Positions 63,597-64,000 of a stretch of DNA of 64,000 nt are shown in pieces. Position numbers and translations under genes: made by a program. Each line of letters opens with the position of its first letter. Position 1 is the first letter of the stretch. The stretch lies in NCBI GenBank assembly GCA_002356515.1, contig AP017605.1:248001-312000 (forward strand). The letters are read 5' to 3'. Source of the stretch: Mesorhizobium loti (GTDB lineage: Bacteria > Pseudomonadota > Alphaproteobacteria > Rhizobiales > Rhizobiaceae). Below the pieces are notes generated by a model. That model searched no databases. It was not told the DNA's origin and saw nothing but the letters and a program-made list of their open reading frames with translations.

Positions 63597-64000
63597 CTCC
63601 GGCCAAGCGCTTGCAACCCAAGTTGGAGCGCGTGTCTCACCGTCTCGTGGCGGATGAATTCGCGGCCCTTGTGGCCAAACAGCTGGCGCTCGGCGACAAC
63701 CGGCTGGCCGGCCAGGGCCAGGCCGAACCAGACGAGACCGACCGGTTTGTCGGCCGAACCGCCGCTTGGGCCGGCAATGCCGGTGACGGCAAGAGAAAGG
63801 CTCGCGCGCGAATGCGCCAGCGCGCCGGCCGCCATCTCCAGCACTGTTTCGCGCGACACGGCTCCGTGCGCGTCAAGTGTTTCAGCGGAAACGCCGAGCA
63901 TCTCCATCTTGGCTTCGTTGGAATAGGTGATGAAGCCGCGGTCGACCACGGCCGAGGAGCCGGCAATGTCGGTGAGCGCGGCGATGATCAGGCCGCCGGT
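63593..64000 (-). CDS. pncC: CinA C-terminal domain (nicotinamide-nucleotide amidase), start outside window
   Basis: The frame runs off the right edge on the minus strand; 136 residues are visible. TGGLIIAALTDIAGSSAVVD, GFITYSNEAKMEMLGV, AVTGIAGPSGGSADKPVG and the final helix match the CinA/PncC domain, which deamidates nicotinamide mononucleotide to nicotinate mononucleotide. It is not clear whether the gene is a single-domain PncC or a full CinA, because the start lies outside. The stop overlaps that of ratA. Confidence 0.92.
   Translation of the reverse strand, partial: TGGLIIAALTDIAGSSAVVDRGFITYSNEAKMEMLGVSAETLDAHGAVSRETVLEMAAGALAHSRASLSLAVTGIAGPSGGSADKPVGLVWFGLALAGQPVVAERQLFGHKGREFIRHETVRHALQLGLQALGRS

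Overview
The window looks like chromosomal DNA of an alphaproteobacterium of the order Rhizobiales, most probably Mesorhizobium or a close relative. The reasons are the high GC content, the eukaryotic-type glutamine synthetase GlnII with its divergent small regulator gstI, a pyruvate dehydrogenase operon whose E1 beta subunit carries its own lipoyl domain, an Atp12-type F1 assembly factor, DUF930 and Stf0-type proteins, and an intergenic palindromic repeat of a kind common in Mesorhizobium. No rRNA, tRNA, CRISPR array, IS element or phage structural gene was seen. Both edge genes are cut: rarA on the left and a CinA-domain gene on the right.

Layout. 0-11 kb: end of rarA, a DUF930 protein, an unknown membrane protein, an AcoR-like regulator with an aldehyde dehydrogenase and DUF779 partner, crcB, an RluC-type pseudouridine synthase, an EamA exporter, atp12 and an MHS-type transporter with a large extra loop. 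11-20 kb is a nitrogen-assimilation block: gstI/glnII and glnBA, each behind a -24/-12 (sigma-54) promoter. Between them lies a TetR-controlled aminopeptidase/permease unit, and nnr and a cysteine-rich secreted protein with one CXXCH motif follow. 22.5-24.4 kb is the most obviously accessory stretch. It holds four tightly packed minus-strand genes with lower GC: an Mrr-like PD-(D/E)XK nuclease, a tiny winged-helix-like protein, an 83-residue protein and a DUF2441-like 204-residue protein. It is the best candidate for an undescribed defence-type module. 24.5-33.7 kb: pccB, a DEAD-box helicase, hydrolases, an SDR, cysK-alaX and an outer-membrane protein.

33.9-37.3 kb holds a P450 gene facing a three-gene operon (acyltransferase-like, alpha/beta hydrolase, Stf0 sulfotransferase) that could make or tailor a small lipid or secondary metabolite. 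37.4-52.9 kb is housekeeping: sseA, an OmpA-like protein, ald/aldR, 5-formyl-THF cyclo-ligase, ndh, cpdB, cfa, kdsA, dodecin and a PRC-barrel protein, plus two very short but well-supported genes (44-residue membrane protein, 41-residue lipoprotein). 53-63.6 kb is the central-metabolism block eno-ftsB-pdhA-pdhB-(DUF5076-like)-pdhC-(membrane protein)-(SGNH hydrolase)-lpdA-(GlsB-like)-lipA-ratA. It takes 2-phosphoglycerate to phosphoenolpyruvate, builds the whole pyruvate dehydrogenase complex, and supplies lipoyl synthase and a ubiquinone-binding START protein.

Long antisense open frames across the GC-rich genes were treated as shadows. Starts were moved inward from the longest frame wherever a ribosome-binding site, overlap with the upstream stop, or family length argued for it.
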